A stretch of 5,999 nt of DNA from Candidatus Methylomirabilota bacterium. GTDB taxonomy: Bacteria; Methylomirabilota; Methylomirabilia; Methylomirabilales; Methylomirabilaceae. The position numbers and the translations under genes were made by a program. Below are positions 4,972 through 5,999 of the stretch, in pieces; within the stretch, counting starts at the first letter, position 1; each line of letters begins with the position of its first letter. The stretch is taken from positions 816 to 6,814 of the forward strand of contig PQAQ01000260.1 in NCBI GenBank assembly GCA_003105305.1, written 5' to 3'. Under the pieces are notes generated by a model that saw only the letters and a program-made list of their open reading frames with translations, searched no databases and had not been told where the DNA came from.

Positions 4972-5310
4972 GAGGATCACGAAAGGGTCGAACACGCGAA
5001 GCCCGTGTATAGAGCGGCGCTTGGTGAAGATACCGGCTGGCTCAGGGCCCACAGAACGGCGGTGATCACCATCGAGGGTCATTGCGATGAGCGGGGCACA
5101 CGCGAGTATAACCTGGCCTTGGGCGACCGCCGAGCCCGCGCGGCCAAAGACTACCTAATGGCCTCGGGTATCGACGGGACCCATGTGCGTACGGTGAGCT
5201 ACGGCAGCGAGCGGCCTTTTGCGCTCGGCCATGATGAGTCGGCATAGAAGCAGAATCGACGAGACTACTTCGTTGTGGAGAAGGACCAGGAAAAGGAGGT
5301 AGACCAATGA
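4972..5310 (+). pseudogene. Decayed Pal/OmpA-C-domain (peptidoglycan-associated) gene
   Basis: The frame encodes an OmpA-C domain, which in Pal proteins holds the outer membrane to peptidoglycan by binding diaminopimelate. TIEGHCDERGTREYNLALGD followed by RRARAAKDYL is a textbook match, and the Asp and Arg that hold the ligand are intact. Three faults are seen. The N-terminus is missing: no signal peptide or lipobox, and TGA codons at 4969 and just before close the frame. The only start, GTG 5005, has no ribosome-binding site. After GHDESA the frame hits TAG (5245-5247) where the family normally has Trp, one base from TGG, and the expected C-terminal piece (NRRDYFVVEK) continues beyond it to TGA 5308-5310. 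That TGA overlaps the ATG of the next gene. A short expressed protein from 5005-5247 is possible but would lack export and the last strand. A sequencing error could explain the TAG but not the N-terminal loss. Confidence 0.75.
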
Positions 5311-5711
5311 ACGCACTCATTCGATGGGCGCTGATTGTAGCAATAGGTCTGCTGACGGCGGAGGCGGCATGGGCTGCCGCTCCGGAACTTGACATTCTCT
5401 CTCCAAGGGAAGGGGGCACGATCCATCCTGATCCGAAGCTTGGGGCGGTCGTGGTCACCGAGTTCGAGGTGAAACACTTCAAGATTGTAGACTTCACCGG
5501 CGTAACGATCCAGGAGCCGGGCGTAGGTCACATCCTTATCCGGCTGGACAACCAACCCTTCAGCACGATCCACACGGAGTCGAAGATCTCGGTGTTTGGT
5601 CAAGTCACGCCCGGGAAGCATACTGTTACGCTGGAGCTCGTGAATAACGACCACACGCCGCTGAAGCCCAGGGTCATCAAGACCGTCCATTTCACCGTGG
5701 CGTCGCACTAA
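5307..5711 (+). CDS. Secreted small beta-sandwich protein, paralogue-like to 2754-3149
   Basis: This is a 134-residue exported protein. The signal peptide (MNALIRW, core to about 18) is likely cleaved after AWA (21-23). The mature start has LDILSPREGGTI (28-39), then a strand block to VDFTGVTIQEPG, GHILIRLDNQPF (74-85) and VTPGKHTVTLELVNNDHTPL (100-119) before the last strand VKF-like VIKTVHFTV (123-131). The strand pattern with His before the LDN/LDG turn is shared with the protein at 2754-3149 and recalls DUF4399/DUF6130-type folds. AAAGGAGGT lies 6 bases before ATG 5307, a very strong site. The ATG overlaps the TGA that ends the decayed Pal-like frame (ATGA), a sign of former translational coupling. 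Function unknown; a periplasmic binding or structural role is a guess. Confidence 0.85.
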   Translation: MNALIRWALIVAIGLLTAEAAWAAAPELDILSPREGGTIHPDPKLGAVVVTEFEVKHFKIVDFTGVTIQEPGVGHILIRLDNQPFSTIHTESKISVFGQVTPGKHTVTLELVNNDHTPLKPRVIKTVHFTVASH

Positions 5712-5720
5712 CATGCAGCA

Positions 5721-5999
5721 GTGCCGTCATCCGAGAGGCGACGACGGACGGCCGCCTTCCTGACGGAACTCGCCCAGATCGGCATCTACGTGCTTGCGCT
5801 GATGTTCTCCGCGCACCTCATCCCGACTCTACGATCGCCTGGAACGGCCCTGCTTACGAGCGTCGGTGTTGCGTCGGTAGTCATCGGCTTGGCTGCCCAG
5901 AATACGCTCAGCAACCTGGTTGCCGGCATCTCGCTGATCCTGTATCGACCGTTTCATGTCGGCGATCGCGTGCAAGTCACGGCTCCCCCGACCGGCCGA
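5721..5999 (+). CDS. MscS-family mechanosensitive channel, 3' end outside window, 5' end looks truncated
   Basis: The frame encodes the pore region of an MscS-type channel, which opens under membrane tension to release solutes during osmotic downshock. From GTG 5721, a basic stretch (ERRRR, 5-9) precedes a hydrophobic helix like TM2 (about 17-35). The pore-lining TM3 follows at about 43-74, with GVASVVIGLAAQ (49-60), then NTLSNLVAG (61-69), and YRPFHVGDRV (75-84) opens the beta domain. The frame is closed upstream by the stop of the preceding gene (5709-5711), so there is no room for the TM1 that MscS proteins need. No ribosome-binding site precedes GTG 5721, and ATG 5713 is in another frame that stops at 5763. 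It is either a 5'-truncated pseudogene or an odd two-helix form. The family assignment is firm; the start and integrity are not. Confidence 0.8.
   Translation, partial: MPSSERRRRTAAFLTELAQIGIYVLALMFSAHLIPTLRSPGTALLTSVGVASVVIGLAAQNTLSNLVAGISLILYRPFHVGDRVQVTAPPTGR

Noticed and set aside
5265..5714. 149-codon minus-strand open frame
   Set aside because: It is antisense to the secreted protein at 5307-5711, which has a signal peptide and strong ribosome-binding site.
1..5999. CRISPR array, insertion sequence, tRNA, rRNA or phage genes
   Set aside because: No regularly spaced repeats, terminal inverted repeats with a transposase, cloverleaf sequences or phage-type proteins were seen on either strand.

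Overview
The window is GC-rich, Gram-negative-type bacterial DNA. Several short exported proteins have Sec-type signal peptides, and there is a Pal/OmpA-like remnant, an MscS channel fragment and a UbiE/MenG-type quinone methyltransferase. The gene style (small secreted beta-sandwich proteins, a Pal-like gene with a GHCDERG motif, an M48 protease with a LysM-like tail) reminds me of Nitrospirota such as Nitrospira. That is an impression from family knowledge, not something the sequence proves.

Left part (1-2303, minus strand): a TPR protein (2190-1735), an M48 metalloprotease (1709-651) and a ubiE/menG-type methyltransferase (581 to beyond base 1) run in one direction with gaps of 25 and 69 bases. 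They probably form one operon driven by a sigma70-like promoter at 2303-2275. A divergent promoter at 2403-2431 serves a small two-helix membrane protein (2466-2732). That gene converges, with 21 bases between, on a minus-strand secreted beta-sandwich protein (3149-2754). The promoter of the latter (3256-3228) closely resembles the one in front of the TPR gene.

Middle (3257-3895): about 640 bases with no convincing gene. The stretch contains an AT-rich patch, hairpins and a possible 19-residue leader peptide, and it ends in the strong ribosome-binding site of a small heat-shock protein.

Right part (3896-5999, plus strand): an Hsp20 chaperone, a secreted DUF5666-like protein, a decayed Pal/OmpA-like gene with an amber stop where the family normally has Trp, a second secreted beta-sandwich protein resembling the one at 2754-3149, and an MscS-type channel running off the end. 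The channel frame lacks room for its first transmembrane helix and has no good start. The mix of cytoplasmic chaperone, envelope proteins and osmotic channel suggests a stress/envelope island that is partly eroding. I see no CRISPR array, insertion sequence, tRNA or rRNA, and no clear evidence of a wholly new system. The best leads are the twin promoters, the broken pal-like gene, the truncated-looking mscS and the possible RNA thermometer before hsp20.
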